The notes under the pieces are model-generated. The model was given only the letters and a program-made list of their open reading frames with translations, was not told the DNA's origin and did not search any database. DNA of 64,000 nt, taken from assembly GCA_963825405.1 (NCBI GenBank), contig CAWGTB010000005.1, positions 1 through 64,000 of the forward strand. Direction: 5' to 3'. Positions 35,607-45,646 of the stretch are shown in pieces; position 1 is the first letter of the stretch, and every line of letters starts with the position of its first letter. The position numbers and the translations under genes are program-made. This DNA comes from JACPNO01 sp963825405 (GTDB taxonomy: Bacteria > Acidobacteriota > Terriglobia > Bryobacterales > Bryobacteraceae).

Positions 35607-36581
35607 ATGAAAAAAGTAGTGATTACGGATCATGGTTTCCCCTCTATCGACCTGCAAAGAAATGTGGTGCAACCCGCGGGATTCGTTCTCGAAGAGATTC
35701 AGCCGATCTGCAAGACTGAAGACGAAGTCATTCAACGCTGCGACGATGCAGATGCCCTGCTCGTGCAGTGGGCGCCGATCACCCGCCGCGTGATGCAAGC
35801 GTTGCCACGCGCGCGCTGCATGGTCCGCTACGGCGTTGGCGTTAACAACATCGATCTGGACGCAGCGGCTGACCTCGGCGTCACCGTGGTCAATGTTCCC
35901 GACTATTGTTTGGAAGAGGTTTCCAACCACGCGGTAACCATGATGATGTCGCTGGCAAAGCGAATTGCTCAGGACCACCGTCGCATCACGCACGGCGAGT
36001 GGGGCGTGGGGCCGCTGCTGCCGGTTCCGGCGATCATCGATCTCACGCTGGGACTGGTTGGCTTCGGCGCGATTTCACGGCGCGTGGCAAAAAAGGCGGC
36101 GGTGTTCGGATTTCGCCGCATCATTGCGTCCGATCCGTTTGTCCATGCCACCGCATTCCGTGATCATGCAGTGGAATCCGTGAGCCAGGATGAGCTGATC
36201 GAGCAGGCCGACGTCATCTCGCTGCATTGCCCACTGGTTCCATCGACCACGCACCTGATCAACCGCGACTCCATCGCGCGGATGAAGCCGGGCGTGATCA
36301 TTGTGAACACATCGCGCGGGCCGGTGATCAAAGAAACGGATTTGGTCGATGCTCTGAAATCCGGCCGCATCGCGGGCGCGGGACTCGATGTGTTTGAGGT
36401 GGAGCCGCTGCCAGTAGATAGCCCGCTGCGTGGCCTGCCCAACGTGCTGCTGACGAGTCACGCTGCTTCCGTATCGGAGCGGGCCGTCGATATGCTGCAA
36501 ATCAAGGCGGCGGAATCGGCGCGGGATTTTCTCCTGGGCAAGCGTCCGGCAGCAACGCTGGTCCCGGCCCTCGCGCGTTAA
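35607..36581 (+). CDS. D-isomer 2-hydroxyacid dehydrogenase
   Basis: At 324 aa it has the NAD loop LGLVGFGAISRRVA, catalytic Arg in NTSRGPV, Glu in DVFEVEPL and His in LLTSHAASVSE. The YGVGVNNID segment links it to the phosphoglycerate dehydrogenase/CtBP branch. It would oxidise or reduce a 2-hydroxy acid. Its start lies 2 bp after the alpha-galactosidase stop, so the two are one transcript. Confidence 0.9.
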   Translation: MKKVVITDHGFPSIDLQRNVVQPAGFVLEEIQPICKTEDEVIQRCDDADALLVQWAPITRRVMQALPRARCMVRYGVGVNNIDLDAAADLGVTVVNVPDYCLEEVSNHAVTMMMSLAKRIAQDHRRITHGEWGVGPLLPVPAIIDLTLGLVGFGAISRRVAKKAAVFGFRRIIASDPFVHATAFRDHAVESVSQDELIEQADVISLHCPLVPSTTHLINRDSIARMKPGVIIVNTSRGPVIKETDLVDALKSGRIAGAGLDVFEVEPLPVDSPLRGLPNVLLTSHAASVSERAVDMLQIKAAESARDFLLGKRPAATLVPALAR

Positions 36582-38345
36582 CTAGACGGGCAGAGCGACG
36601 CGCTCGCTGCCTTCGCCCACTTGCTGGCGCCACATCGCGTAGTACAGGCCTTTGTTGTCCAGCAGTTCGGCGTGGCGGCCGAATTCGACGATGCGTCCGC
36701 GCTCGAGCACGTAGATGCGATCGGCATGCAGGACGGTCGAGAGGCGGTGCGCGATCAGGCAGGTGATTGCGTCGCGGCTATCCGCCACATCGCGAATGGT
36801 CTGGCTGATTTCCTCCTCGGTCAGTGAATCGAGAGACGACGTGGCCTCGTCGAACACCAGCAATTGCGGCTTACGCAGCAGGGCGCGAGCGATCGACAGC
36901 CGCTGTTTCTCGCCTCCGGAAATTTTCACGCCTCCTTCTCCAATCACCGTGTCGAGGCCGCGGTCGGCGCGCTCCAGCAGGCTTTCGACCGACGCCTGTC
37001 GCAATACTTGCAGGCACTCTTCGTCGGTTGCGTCCGGACGCACGAAGCGTAAATTTTCGCGAATCGATCCGGAAAAAAGCTGGGCGTCCTGGGTCACGAA
37101 CCCGATCCGCTCGCGCAAGCCTTCCATGGCCGCTTCGTCTTCCGCCGTACCGTTGTAGTAAATGTGACCGGTTTTCGGCCGGTACAATCCCACCAGGAGC
37201 TTCACGAGTGTGGTCTTGCCCGCGCCGGAAGGTCCAACAAACGCGATGGTTTCGCCGCGATTTACGTGAAACGAAATTCCGCGTAAGGCGGGCGTCGATG
37301 CCGACTGGTGCTGAAACGAGACGTTGTCGAAACGCAGCGTTTCCAGAAAGTCGACAGCCACCGGGTGCAGCGGGCGCGGCTCGGGCGGCAAATTGAGAAT
37401 GGTTTCGAAATTCCCCAGCGAGACTTCCGTTTCGCGATAAATATTGATCACGTTGCCGAGTTCCTGCAGGGGACCGAAGATGAAGAACGAATAAATGAAT
37501 AGCGAAAAAAATTGTCCGACGGTAATGCGCTGAGTAAAGATCAGGTAGAGCATCAGGAACAGAATCGACGTGCGCAGCAGGTTTACACAGGTGCCCTGCA
37601 CGAAGCTCAGACTGCGCAAATAGCGAACTTTCTTCAATTCCAGTTTGAGAATCTTGGCGGTAGTGGAGTTGAGGCGGGCGATTTCCTGCTGCGCCAGGCC
37701 CAGGCTTTTCACCAGCTCGATATTACGCAGAGATTCCGTGGTCGCCCCGGCCAGCGCCGTCGTCTCCCTCACGATGACCTTTTGTACTTCCTTGATTTTG
37801 CGACTAAGCACGGAGCTCAAACCGCCCAGCAGCGGCACCGTCAGAAGGTACGCCGGCGCGATTGACCAGTGCACGCGCAACGCATAAATCATCACAAATA
37901 CCAAGCCGATGAGCGTGGTGAATACCATGTTCACTGCCGATGAAATGAACTTCTCGACGTCAGTGCGGACTTTCTGCAGCTTGCCCAGCGTCTCGCCGCT
38001 ACGCTGATCTTCGAACAGAATGTATGGCAGCTCGAGTGAGTGCCGAATGCCGTCGGCATAGATGCGCGCGCCGACCTGTTGCGTGATCAGGTTGACGAAA
38101 TAATCCTGAAAATTCTTGGCGATGCGGGAAACAAGCGCGACGCCAACCGCCGCTGCAAGCAGCACGCTGACGCCCCGCAGAAATTGAGCGCCGGTGTATT
38201 CGCGATGACGGGTGGCGTAGGAGTCGATGATGTGGCGGAAAATGAGCGGGTCCATCAGGGAGAAGACCTGGTTGATTGCCGCGAGCACCAGCGCCGCCAC
38301 CACCAGCTTCCAAAAATGCCGCAGGTATCGATAGAGAATCGCCAT
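36582..38345 (-). CDS. ABC exporter, fused membrane and ATPase domains
   Basis: At 587 aa this half-transporter has six membrane helices in residues 1-310 and a nucleotide-binding domain with GPSGAGKTT (Walker A), ISGGEKQRLSIARAL (signature), LLVFDEATSSLD (Walker B) and the switch His in CLIAHRLST. Such proteins work as dimers exporting lipids, drugs or peptides. It abuts the convergent dehydrogenase with no gap. Confidence 0.95.
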   Translation of the reverse strand: MAILYRYLRHFWKLVVAALVLAAINQVFSLMDPLIFRHIIDSYATRHREYTGAQFLRGVSVLLAAAVGVALVSRIAKNFQDYFVNLITQQVGARIYADGIRHSLELPYILFEDQRSGETLGKLQKVRTDVEKFISSAVNMVFTTLIGLVFVMIYALRVHWSIAPAYLLTVPLLGGLSSVLSRKIKEVQKVIVRETTALAGATTESLRNIELVKSLGLAQQEIARLNSTTAKILKLELKKVRYLRSLSFVQGTCVNLLRTSILFLMLYLIFTQRITVGQFFSLFIYSFFIFGPLQELGNVINIYRETEVSLGNFETILNLPPEPRPLHPVAVDFLETLRFDNVSFQHQSASTPALRGISFHVNRGETIAFVGPSGAGKTTLVKLLVGLYRPKTGHIYYNGTAEDEAAMEGLRERIGFVTQDAQLFSGSIRENLRFVRPDATDEECLQVLRQASVESLLERADRGLDTVIGEGGVKISGGEKQRLSIARALLRKPQLLVFDEATSSLDSLTEEEISQTIRDVADSRDAITCLIAHRLSTVLHADRIYVLERGRIVEFGRHAELLDNKGLYYAMWRQQVGEGSERVALPV

Positions 38346-38394
38346 GAATCAAACACCCCTCAGTTAATGATTCCATTGTCCTATGATGGGGTTC

Positions 38395-39366
38395 ATGTAT
38401 TCGCGACGGCATTTTGGAAAGCTGGCTTTGGCCGGTTTGCCTCTTACTCTGGCAGCGGGCAAGATCAATTCAACCGTGAACGGGGTGCGCATCGGCGTGC
38501 AGACCTACAGCTTCCGCAACGTGCTGCGGCAGCCTGGGGATCCGGTGGACGGGATTATCAAGGCCATGACGCAGGTGGGCTTGGGCGAATGCGAAATCTT
38601 CGAGCCGGAACTGCAGCCGCCGGCGCTTTCCGAGAATGCGCCATGGGCTGTGACCGCGAGCGGCAAGGTGTCGGAGGCTTCGCTTTTTGGCAGGCCGCCC
38701 ACCGGCAAGCCCACGGCTGCGCAGCTAGCGAATCGCGAAGAAGTGCGCCAGTGGCGGCTCAATACTCCGTTGGATCATTTCGCGGGCGTGCGCCAGAAAT
38801 TTGCTGCGGCAGGCATCGATATTTTTGCTTTCTACTACATCCTGAAAGACGACTGCACTGACGCGGAAGTCGAGCGAGGCCTGGAGATGACTAAGGCTCT
38901 CGGCGCTAAAGTAATGACGACATCCGCCACGCTGACGCTGGCGAAACGCATCGTCCCTCTGGTCCGGAAGCATGATGTATTGGTCGCCATGCACGGCCAT
39001 TCGAACCTGTCCGATCCAAATCAATTTGCCACGCCCGACAGCTTTGCGAAGGCTGTGGCCATGTCCGACCGGTATCGCGTGAACCTCGACATCGGGCATT
39101 TTGTTGCTTCCGGCTTCGACCCGGTAGGGTACATACGCGAACACCACGATTGGATTACGAATATCCACATCAAGGATCGAAAAAAGAACGACGGCCCCAA
39201 CGTGCCTTTTGGCCAGGGCGATACGCCGATCAAGGAAGTTCTGCAATTGCTCAAGACGAATCGCTACCCGTTTCCCGCAATGATTGAGTATGAATACGAC
39301 GGCGCCGGCACGCCGGTCGAAGAGGTCAGGAAGAGCTACGAGTACGTGAAACGTGCGCTGGCCTAA
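38395..39366 (+). CDS. Sugar phosphate isomerase/epimerase, Tat-exported
   Basis: ATG 38395 gives YSRRHFGKLALAGLPLTLA, a twin-arginine signal, before a TIM barrel of the xylose-isomerase-like family: QTYSFRNVLRQPGDP, MHGHSNLSDPN, NLDIGHFVASG, NIHIKDRKK, MIEYEYDG. The conserved His, Asp and Glu residues bind a divalent metal. The substrate is unknown; such exported isomerases are abundant in acidobacteria. It ends four bases inside the 3' end of gpmI. Confidence 0.85.
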   Translation: MYSRRHFGKLALAGLPLTLAAGKINSTVNGVRIGVQTYSFRNVLRQPGDPVDGIIKAMTQVGLGECEIFEPELQPPALSENAPWAVTASGKVSEASLFGRPPTGKPTAAQLANREEVRQWRLNTPLDHFAGVRQKFAAAGIDIFAFYYILKDDCTDAEVERGLEMTKALGAKVMTTSATLTLAKRIVPLVRKHDVLVAMHGHSNLSDPNQFATPDSFAKAVAMSDRYRVNLDIGHFVASGFDPVGYIREHHDWITNIHIKDRKKNDGPNVPFGQGDTPIKEVLQLLKTNRYPFPAMIEYEYDGAGTPVEEVRKSYEYVKRALA

Positions 39367-40899
39367 CGCACGCGCAAATCGCGGCCCGTCATTTCCTTGG
39401 GCTGCTCCACGCCGAGAACTCCCAGCAGCGTGGGCGCGATATCGCGCAGCGCGCCGCCTGCACGCAGGGCACGGCGGGCTTCATCCACCAAAATAAACGG
39501 CACCGGATTGGTGGTGTGATACGTGTGCGGGCCTTTAGTCACCGGATCGATCATCATCTCGGCGTTGCCGTGATCGGCGGTGATGATCCATGCGCCGTTG
39601 CGCGCGCGCACCGCTTTGTAAATTTCTCCCAGACCGGCATCGACGGCTTCCACGGCGCGCACGGTCGGAGCGAATTTGCCCGAGTGGCCGACCATATCGG
39701 CGTTGGCGTAGTTCATCACGATGACATCGAAATCGCGCTTCTCGATGGCCTTCACGACGACGGCGGTGATGCCCGCGGCATTCATCTCCGGCATCAGATC
39801 GTAGGTTGCCACTTTGGGAGACGGCACCATTTCGCGTTCCTCGCCCGGGTACGGCTTCTCATTGCCGCCGTTAAAGAAGTACGTCACGTGAGCGTATTTC
39901 TCAGTCTCGGCCACGCGCAGATTCTTCCAATTCATCTGGGCAAAGACGTTGGCCAGAATGTTATTCGGATGCTCGGCCGGTAAAACATAAGGCAGCTTCG
40001 ACGTTTTGTCGTACTGCGTCATGGTGACGTAGTGCAGATTCTTTGGCGCGAGCGATCGCGACGGCTGTTCCAGTGTCGGATCGGTCAGAGCGAGCGTAGT
40101 CTCGCGGGCGCGGTCGGCGCGGAAATTGAAAAAAATGACGGAATCCTCGTCGCGGATCGGGCCCACCGCATCGCCGCGCTCATCGACGACCGTGATCGGC
40201 TCGACAAATTCGTCGGTGACGCCTTTCTCGTAGGAGCGCTTTACTGCGGCCACTGGGTCGGTAGCTTTCTCGCCGTTGCCCAGCACCATAGCTCCGAAGG
40301 CGCGTTCGATGCGCTCCCAGCGCTTGTCGCGATCCATGGCGAAGTAGCGGCCTGTCACGGAAGCGATTTTGCCGACGCCGAGGTTGCGGATCTGCTGCTC
40401 GATCTCGCGCAGATAACCGGCGCCGCTCTCGGGCGGCGTGTCGCGTCCGTCCAGAAAAGCGTGGATAAAAACCTGCTCGACGCCTTCCTGCTTGGCCATC
40501 TTGAGCAGCGCGTAGAGGTGGGTAAGCAGCGAGTGCACGCCGCCCGAGCTGCACAGACCAAGCAAGTGGAGATGGCGCCCGCGCGCATGATGCATCGCGC
40601 CCAGCAAGCGCGGTGTTGCGGAAGAATTCGCCGTCGGCAATCATCTGATCGATGCGCGTGACATCCATCAGGATGATGCGCCCCGCGCCGATATTGAGAT
40701 GACCCACTTCGCTGTTGCCCATCTGCCCGTCCGGCAATCCCACGAAAGGTCCGGAGGTGTGGATGAGGGTGTTGGGAAACTCGCGCAGCAGCTCATCGTA
40801 CGTGGGTTTGAGCGCGGCGGCGATCGCATTGCCTTCGTACGCCGGCGAAAATCCCCAGCCGTCGAGGATGGTCAGCAGGAGAGGTTTAGGGCGCGCCAT
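39363..40899 (-). CDS. gpmI: Phosphoglycerate mutase (2,3-bisphosphoglycerate-independent), frameshifted
   Basis: The N-terminus (LLLTILDGWGFSPAYEGNAI) holds the metal-binding Asp and the phosphoserine site MGNSEVGHLN. One extra base near 40607 breaks it; the second piece continues LLGAMHHARGRHLHLLGLCS, then HAFLDGRDTPP, NFRADRARETT and ITADHGNAE. Together they give about 512 aa, normal for iPGM, which interconverts 3- and 2-phosphoglycerate using manganese. It is followed at once by eno. Confidence 0.85.
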
Positions 40900-42181
40900 T
40901 AGCGGCGGAACGCTCCCCGGCCGGCGAATTGCGCGGCGTCGCCGAGTTGTTCCTCGATGCGCAGCAACTGGTTGTATTTCGCGATGCGGTCCGTGCGGCT
41001 GGCGGAGCCGGTCTTGATTTGCCCCGCGCCCGTGGCTACGGCAAGGTCGGCGATGAAGGGATCTTCGGTCTCGCCGGAACGATGCGACACCACCGATGTG
41101 TAGCCGGCGCGCGCGGCCATGGCCATCGCTTCCAGCGTTTCGGTGAGCGTGCCGATCTGGTTCACCTTGATGAGAATCGAATTCGCGATGCCTTCGTCGA
41201 TGCCGCGCTTCAGCCGCGTCGTGTTGGTGACGAACAGGTCGTCGCCGACCAGTTGCACTTGCTGCCCAGCGCTTGTGTGAGCATTTTCCAGCCGGCCCAG
41301 TCGTCTTCCGCCATGCCGTCTTCGATGGAGAGGATGGCGGGATAATTGTTCGCCCAGTTCACCCAGAATTCGACCATCTGCTCGGAAGATCGCTCGCTCT
41401 TGTCGGATTTCTTAAACACGTAGCGGCCGTTGGAATAGAATTCGCTCGACGCGGGATCGAGCGCGATGCCGACCTGCTCGCCCGGCTTATAACCGGCTTG
41501 GGTAATCGCTTCGAGAACCAGTTCGAGGGCCTCTTCGTTGGATTTCAAGTTGGGCGCGAATCCGCCTTCGTCGCCGACGGCGGTGGAATAGTTTTTCTTG
41601 TGCAGAACTTTTTTCGAGAGTGTGGAATACTTCAACGCCCATGCGCAAGGCTTCGGAAAAACGCGCGGCGCCGAAGGGAACGATCATGAACTCCTGCAAG
41701 TCCACGGAATTGTCGGCGTGCGCGCCGCCATTCAGAATATTCATCATCGGCACGGGCAGCAGCCGCGCGCCCACGCCTCCCAGATAACGGTAGAGCGGCG
41801 TGCGCCCGGAGCCGGCAGCGGCGCGCGCCGTGGCCAGCGAGACCGCCAGAATCGCGTTGGCTCCCAGACGGCTTTTATTCGGCGTGCCGTCAAGATCGAT
41901 CAGAGGCGATCGATGGCAGCCTGCTGCGCCGCGTCGTGTCCGTGAAGCGCCGCGGCGATTTCTGTGCGTATGTGTCCGACGGCGTTGCGCACACCCTTAC
42001 CGAGATAGCGCGCCTTATCGCCATCGCGCAATTCGACTGCCTCGTGTTCGCCGGTCGACGCGCCGGAGGGTACGGCGGCTTGCCCCCTGCTGCCGTCGGC
42101 GAGAAATACTTCAGCTTCCACGGTTGGGTTGCCGCGGGAATCCAGGATTTCGATCCCGGTGACTTTTGCTATGGCTGTCAA
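40899..42181 (-). CDS. eno: Enolase, three frameshifts
   Basis: Four pieces rebuild the whole enzyme: IEILDSRGNPTVEAEVFL and AAVPSGASTGEHEAVELRD; then NKSRLGANAILAVSLATARA and PMMNILNGGAHADNSVDLQE; VGDEGGFAPNL and LSIEDGMAEDDWAG; GDDLFVTNTTRL, SILIKVNQIGTLTET and SHRSGETED. Breaks lie near 41900 (base lost), 41612 (extra base in a T6 run) and 41262 (G lost). An enolase gene normally must be intact, so error is likelier than decay. Confidence 0.85.
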
Positions 42182-43424
42182 GAATACGCTCCTTGCGATT
42201 TGTAGCCTTGCCGCGTCTCGCCGCTTACGACCACGATGCCGGACTCGGTAACATAATGCCCGTTGCGCCGGTCTTCTGCCGGATCGAATCCGATGACGCT
42301 CGACTCCGGCACCTTCACGCCGGTGTCGATGATGGCTCGCTGAATGCGGCTGTAGCGGCCGATTTCCACATTGGGCATCAGAATGGAATATTCCACCTCA
42401 CAGTAGCTGTTCACGCGCACGCCGGGCGAAAGCACGCTGCGCATCACGCGGCCACCGGAGATAATGCAGCCGGCCGAGACGATGGAATCGACGGCCACGC
42501 CCATGCGCCGGCCTTCCTGCGCGAAAACGAATTTGGCCGGCGGCTGCTGCAGCGCGTATGTGCGAATGGGCCATTTGCGGTCGTAGAGATTGAAGTGCGG
42601 CGAGACATCGACCAGATCCAGATTGGCTTCGTAATAGGCGTCGAGCGTGCCGACGTCGCGCCAGTAGCGTGCTTCCTTGGCGTTCATGTCCAGGAAATCG
42701 TACGCCACCACGCGATGCTTGGCGAGACTTCTGGGAATGACGTCGCGGCCGAAATCGTGGCTGGAATCCGGATCCGCGGCATCTTCCGCAGCAGGCTCAG
42801 CAGCACATCGGGATTGAAAACGTAGACGCCCATGGAGGCGCTGATCATGGCCGGATTGAAAGCGGAAGGCGCCGGATGGCCGTGCTGCGGCTTTTCCTCG
42901 AATCCCACGATGCGGTAATCGCCGGAAATCTCGGCCACGCCGAAACGCACCGCATCTTCGGGCGGCAGTTGGATGGTGGCGACGGTGATGTCCGCCTTCT
43001 GCTCGCGGTGCCAGTCCAGCATCTCGCGGTAATTCATCTTGTAAATGTGATCGCCCGAAAGCATCAGGATATGTTCCGGCGATTCCGCCAGGATGCTCTG
43101 CGTATTCTGAAAGACGGCGTCGGCGGTGCCTTGATACCAGTCTTCGCTGATGCGCTGCATGGGCGGAATCATCTCGATGTACTCGCCCAGCTCCGGCGAG
43201 AGTATGTTCCAGCCATCGCGCAGATGGCGGCTCAGCTCGAGCGATTTGTACTGCGAGAGAACGAAAATACGGCGGATGTCGGAGTTGATGCAGTTGGAGA
43301 GCGTGAAGTCAATAATGCGGTACGCTCCGCCAAAAGGCACAGCCGGTTTGGCCATGTCGCGCGTCAGCGGATAGAGCCGTTCCCCCGCTCCTCCAGCCAG
43401 TAAAATGGCCAATACTCCCACCAT
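42178..43424 (-). CDS. glgC: Glucose-1-phosphate adenylyltransferase, frameshifted
   Basis: The first piece (43424 on) has LAILLAGGAGERLYPLTRD, KPAVPFGGAYRIIDFTLSN, SGDHIYKMNY and FEEKP. Loss of one G near 42788 shifts it; the second continues SHDFGRDVIPRSL, YWRDVGTLDAYYEANLDL and a beta-helix tail. The joined protein of about 415 aa makes ADP-glucose for glycogen. It overlaps the eno start by 4 bp, so gpmI, eno and glgC may share a transcript. Confidence 0.85.
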
Positions 43425-43507
43425 TTAAGTGATGATCAAATCCTTTTTTATCAATCAATTAAATAACATTTCCCGCGGCTAGAAGAACGGGTTCGTAAAG
43501 ATTGGGC

Positions 43508-43535
43508 TTGACTTTATTTTGCCACCACCTATGAT
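43508..43535 (+). promoter_or_regulatory. Sigma70-type promoter for rpsU
   Basis: TTGACT (43508-43513) and TATGAT (43530-43535) are separated by 16 bp. A CCCGCC/GGGCGG hairpin (43549-43562) lies in the leader before the rpsU start at 43596. Confidence 0.6.
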
Positions 43536-43595
43536 ATCAGTACCTTGACCCGCCTTGGGCGGGAAAAGTGCATTTGGATTGGGGGTGTAGTTTTT

Positions 43596-43793
43596 TTGGC
43601 TGAAGTTAAGCTGCAGGAAGGCGAGACGCTTGAAAACGCGTTGCGCCGCTTTAAGAGGAAGGTCCAGCAGGAAGACATCATAAAAGAAGTAAAGAGACAC
43701 TCCTTCTATTTAAAGCCGGGGGAAAAGAAGCGAGCCAAGCAGGCGTTGGCTCGTAAGAGAAACCGGAAAAAGAATCGTCGGGAAGTGGAATAA
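43596..43793 (+). CDS. rpsU: 30S ribosomal protein S21
   Basis: The core reads VKLQEGETLENALRRFKRK and ends in a Lys/Arg-rich tail (QALARKRNRKKNRRE). I set the start at TTG 43596, where S21 proteins begin; it lies at the end of a T7 run, so a lost base near an original ATG is possible. S21 joins the small subunit last and aids initiation. A hairpin follows at 43800. Confidence 0.9.
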   Translation: MAEVKLQEGETLENALRRFKRKVQQEDIIKEVKRHSFYLKPGEKKRAKQALARKRNRKKNRREVE

Positions 43794-43799
43794 CACAGG

Positions 43800-43818
43800 G
43801 CGGGGCTGCAAGCCCCGC
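43800..43818 (+). terminator. Hairpin after rpsU
   Basis: GCGGGGCT and AGCCCCGC form a perfect 8 bp stem with a GCA loop, 6 bp after the rpsU stop. It lacks a T tract and may stop or attenuate reading into the zinc-ribbon gene. Confidence 0.5.
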
Positions 43819-43872
43819 TTCGCCGTTCCTGGTAGCGGGTTTTGTTGAATCGGGACGGCAGGAGCCAGGGTG

Positions 43873-44178
43873 ATGCCAGAGATCGTGGACCGAATCCTCA
43901 AGTGTTCAGATTGTGGGACGGATTTTGTCTTCACCGCGGGAGAGCAGCATTTCTTTCGCGACAGAAACTTCAAGAATGAACCCAAGCGCTGCAAGGCATG
44001 CAAAGCCAAGCGGCAGGGGGGCGCGCCGGCCGGTGCGCCGCGCACCGAAACCATGACCACCTGTTCGCAGTGCGGCCGGGAAACCACGGTGCCCTTCAAG
44101 CCTACCCAGGGAAGACCGGTATTTTGCCGGGAATGCTTCCTGAGCAGGAAAGCCGCCGCGGCTGGAGCGGGCGCGTAA
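43873..44178 (+). CDS. Double zinc-ribbon protein
   Basis: Two Cys4 units are visible in 101 aa: CSDCGTDFVFTAGEQHFF with CKACK near residues 11-45, and CSQCGRETTVPFKPTQGRP with FCRECF near 64-92. This is the zinc-ribbon-domain protein family seen beside ribosomal or RNA genes in Acidobacteria, Planctomycetes and Chloroflexi. It probably binds nucleic acid. It may be read from the rpsU promoter through the hairpin. Confidence 0.75.
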   Translation: MPEIVDRILKCSDCGTDFVFTAGEQHFFRDRNFKNEPKRCKACKAKRQGGAPAGAPRTETMTTCSQCGRETTVPFKPTQGRPVFCRECFLSRKAAAAGAGA

Positions 44179-44216
44179 GCGCACCACCGCATTTCAATTT
44201 CATTAAGAACCGTTGG

Positions 44217-45626
44217 TCAACGATTGTTGAGCGGCTCTTTGTGCGTCTTCTCGCGCCGTTTGCGGGCCCACCCGTCTTTGTTGACCTGGCGGGCGCGGCC
44301 TAGCGCCAGCGCGTCGGCAGGAACGCCATCGGTAATCACCGAACCTGCGCCCAGGTAGGCTCCCTCGCCGATCTCGACCGGCGCCACCAGCGTCGAATTG
44401 CTTCCCACGAACGCCCCTTTGCCGATGCGCGTGGGATGTTTGGCGATGCCGTCGTAGTTGCAGGTGATGGTACCGGCGCCGATGTTGACGCCCGCGCCGA
44501 TCGCCGCATCCCCCAGATACGCCAGGTGCATCGCCTTGGCGCCTGCGCCCAGGCGCGTCTTCTTCAACTCCACAAAATTTCCGACGTGCGCGCCGGTCTC
44601 GACGTGGGCATCCATGCGCAGGCGAGCGTACGGTCCCACGCGCGCGCCCGATTCCAGGCGCGAGGCGTCGATGCTGCTGAAAGCGTGCACCCTCACGTCA
44701 TCCGCCAAAGTGGAATCGCGCACAATCGAGCCCGCGCCGATGTGGCAGTTTTCGCCGATCACGGTCGAACCCAGAATCTGCGCGAACGGCTCGATGACGG
44801 TGTCGATCCCTATGCGCGCCTGAGCGTCCACGCTGACTGTTTCCGGTTTTTGGATGGTGACGCCGTCGATCATCAGCTCGCGGACTTTGCGGTCGCGAAA
44901 CGTCCGGTCCGCCGCCGCGAGTTCCAGGCGATTGTTGATGCCCATCAAATCGGCGGGATGCTGCGAGCGCAGGGCCCCAATCGAGAGGCCGGCACGAACC
45001 AGTACTTCGACCATGTCGGTCAGATAATATTCACGGGCGGGATTGTTGGGCCGCAGCTCACCGGCGTGTTTCCAGAAGGCCTCCGCCTGAAAGCAGTAGA
45101 TGCCCACGTTGCCTTCGCGAATGGCAAGCTGCTCGGGAGTGCCGGCGCGCTGCTCTACCACCGCCTGGACGCCGCCCTTCGCGTCGCGGATCACGCGGCC
45201 GTAGCCGGTGGGGTCGTCCAGCATAGCGGTGACAATTGTCCCGGCATCGTTCGATTGGCTCTGCTGCTTGATCAGCGCCCGCAGAACGTCCGCTGGAATC
45301 AACGGGCAATCTCCGTAGTAGATGATTAAAAGGCCGCCAAGCTGCCCCAGTGCGGCTTCTCCCGAAGTCACCGCGTGACCGGTGCCCTTTTGCTCGACTT
45401 GCTCGATGAATCTGACGCCGCGGGCGCCCACTGCGTCGCGAACCTTATCCGCCTGATGGCCGACGACTACGAATACACGTTCCGGCGAAGCGATCTCGAG
45501 CGCGGTATCGACCGTGTGCTCGATCAGCTTCCGCCCACCGGCCTCATGCAGCACTTTGGCCTGGCGCGATTTCATGCGTGTGCCCAACCCCGCGGCAAGA
45601 ATCACAACGGTGGCGCGACTGTCCAT
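44217..45626 (-). CDS. glmU: Bifunctional UDP-GlcNAc pyrophosphorylase/GlcN-1-P acetyltransferase
   Basis: At 469 aa, the N-terminal domain has ILAAGLGTRMKSRQAKVLHE and YYGDCPL; the C-terminal left-handed beta-helix has GENCHIGAGSIVRDS, VGNFVELKKTRLGAGAKA and AGTITCNYDG, including the acetyl-transfer site. It makes UDP-N-acetylglucosamine for peptidoglycan and lipopolysaccharide. yvcK lies 20 bp upstream in the same direction. Confidence 0.95.
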   Translation of the reverse strand: MDSRATVVILAAGLGTRMKSRQAKVLHEAGGRKLIEHTVDTALEIASPERVFVVVGHQADKVRDAVGARGVRFIEQVEQKGTGHAVTSGEAALGQLGGLLIIYYGDCPLIPADVLRALIKQQSQSNDAGTIVTAMLDDPTGYGRVIRDAKGGVQAVVEQRAGTPEQLAIREGNVGIYCFQAEAFWKHAGELRPNNPAREYYLTDMVEVLVRAGLSIGALRSQHPADLMGINNRLELAAADRTFRDRKVRELMIDGVTIQKPETVSVDAQARIGIDTVIEPFAQILGSTVIGENCHIGAGSIVRDSTLADDVRVHAFSSIDASRLESGARVGPYARLRMDAHVETGAHVGNFVELKKTRLGAGAKAMHLAYLGDAAIGAGVNIGAGTITCNYDGIAKHPTRIGKGAFVGSNSTLVAPVEIGEGAYLGAGSVITDGVPADALALGRARQVNKDGWARKRREKTHKEPLNNR

Positions 45627-45646
45627 GCCCTATTATGGAATGCCGG

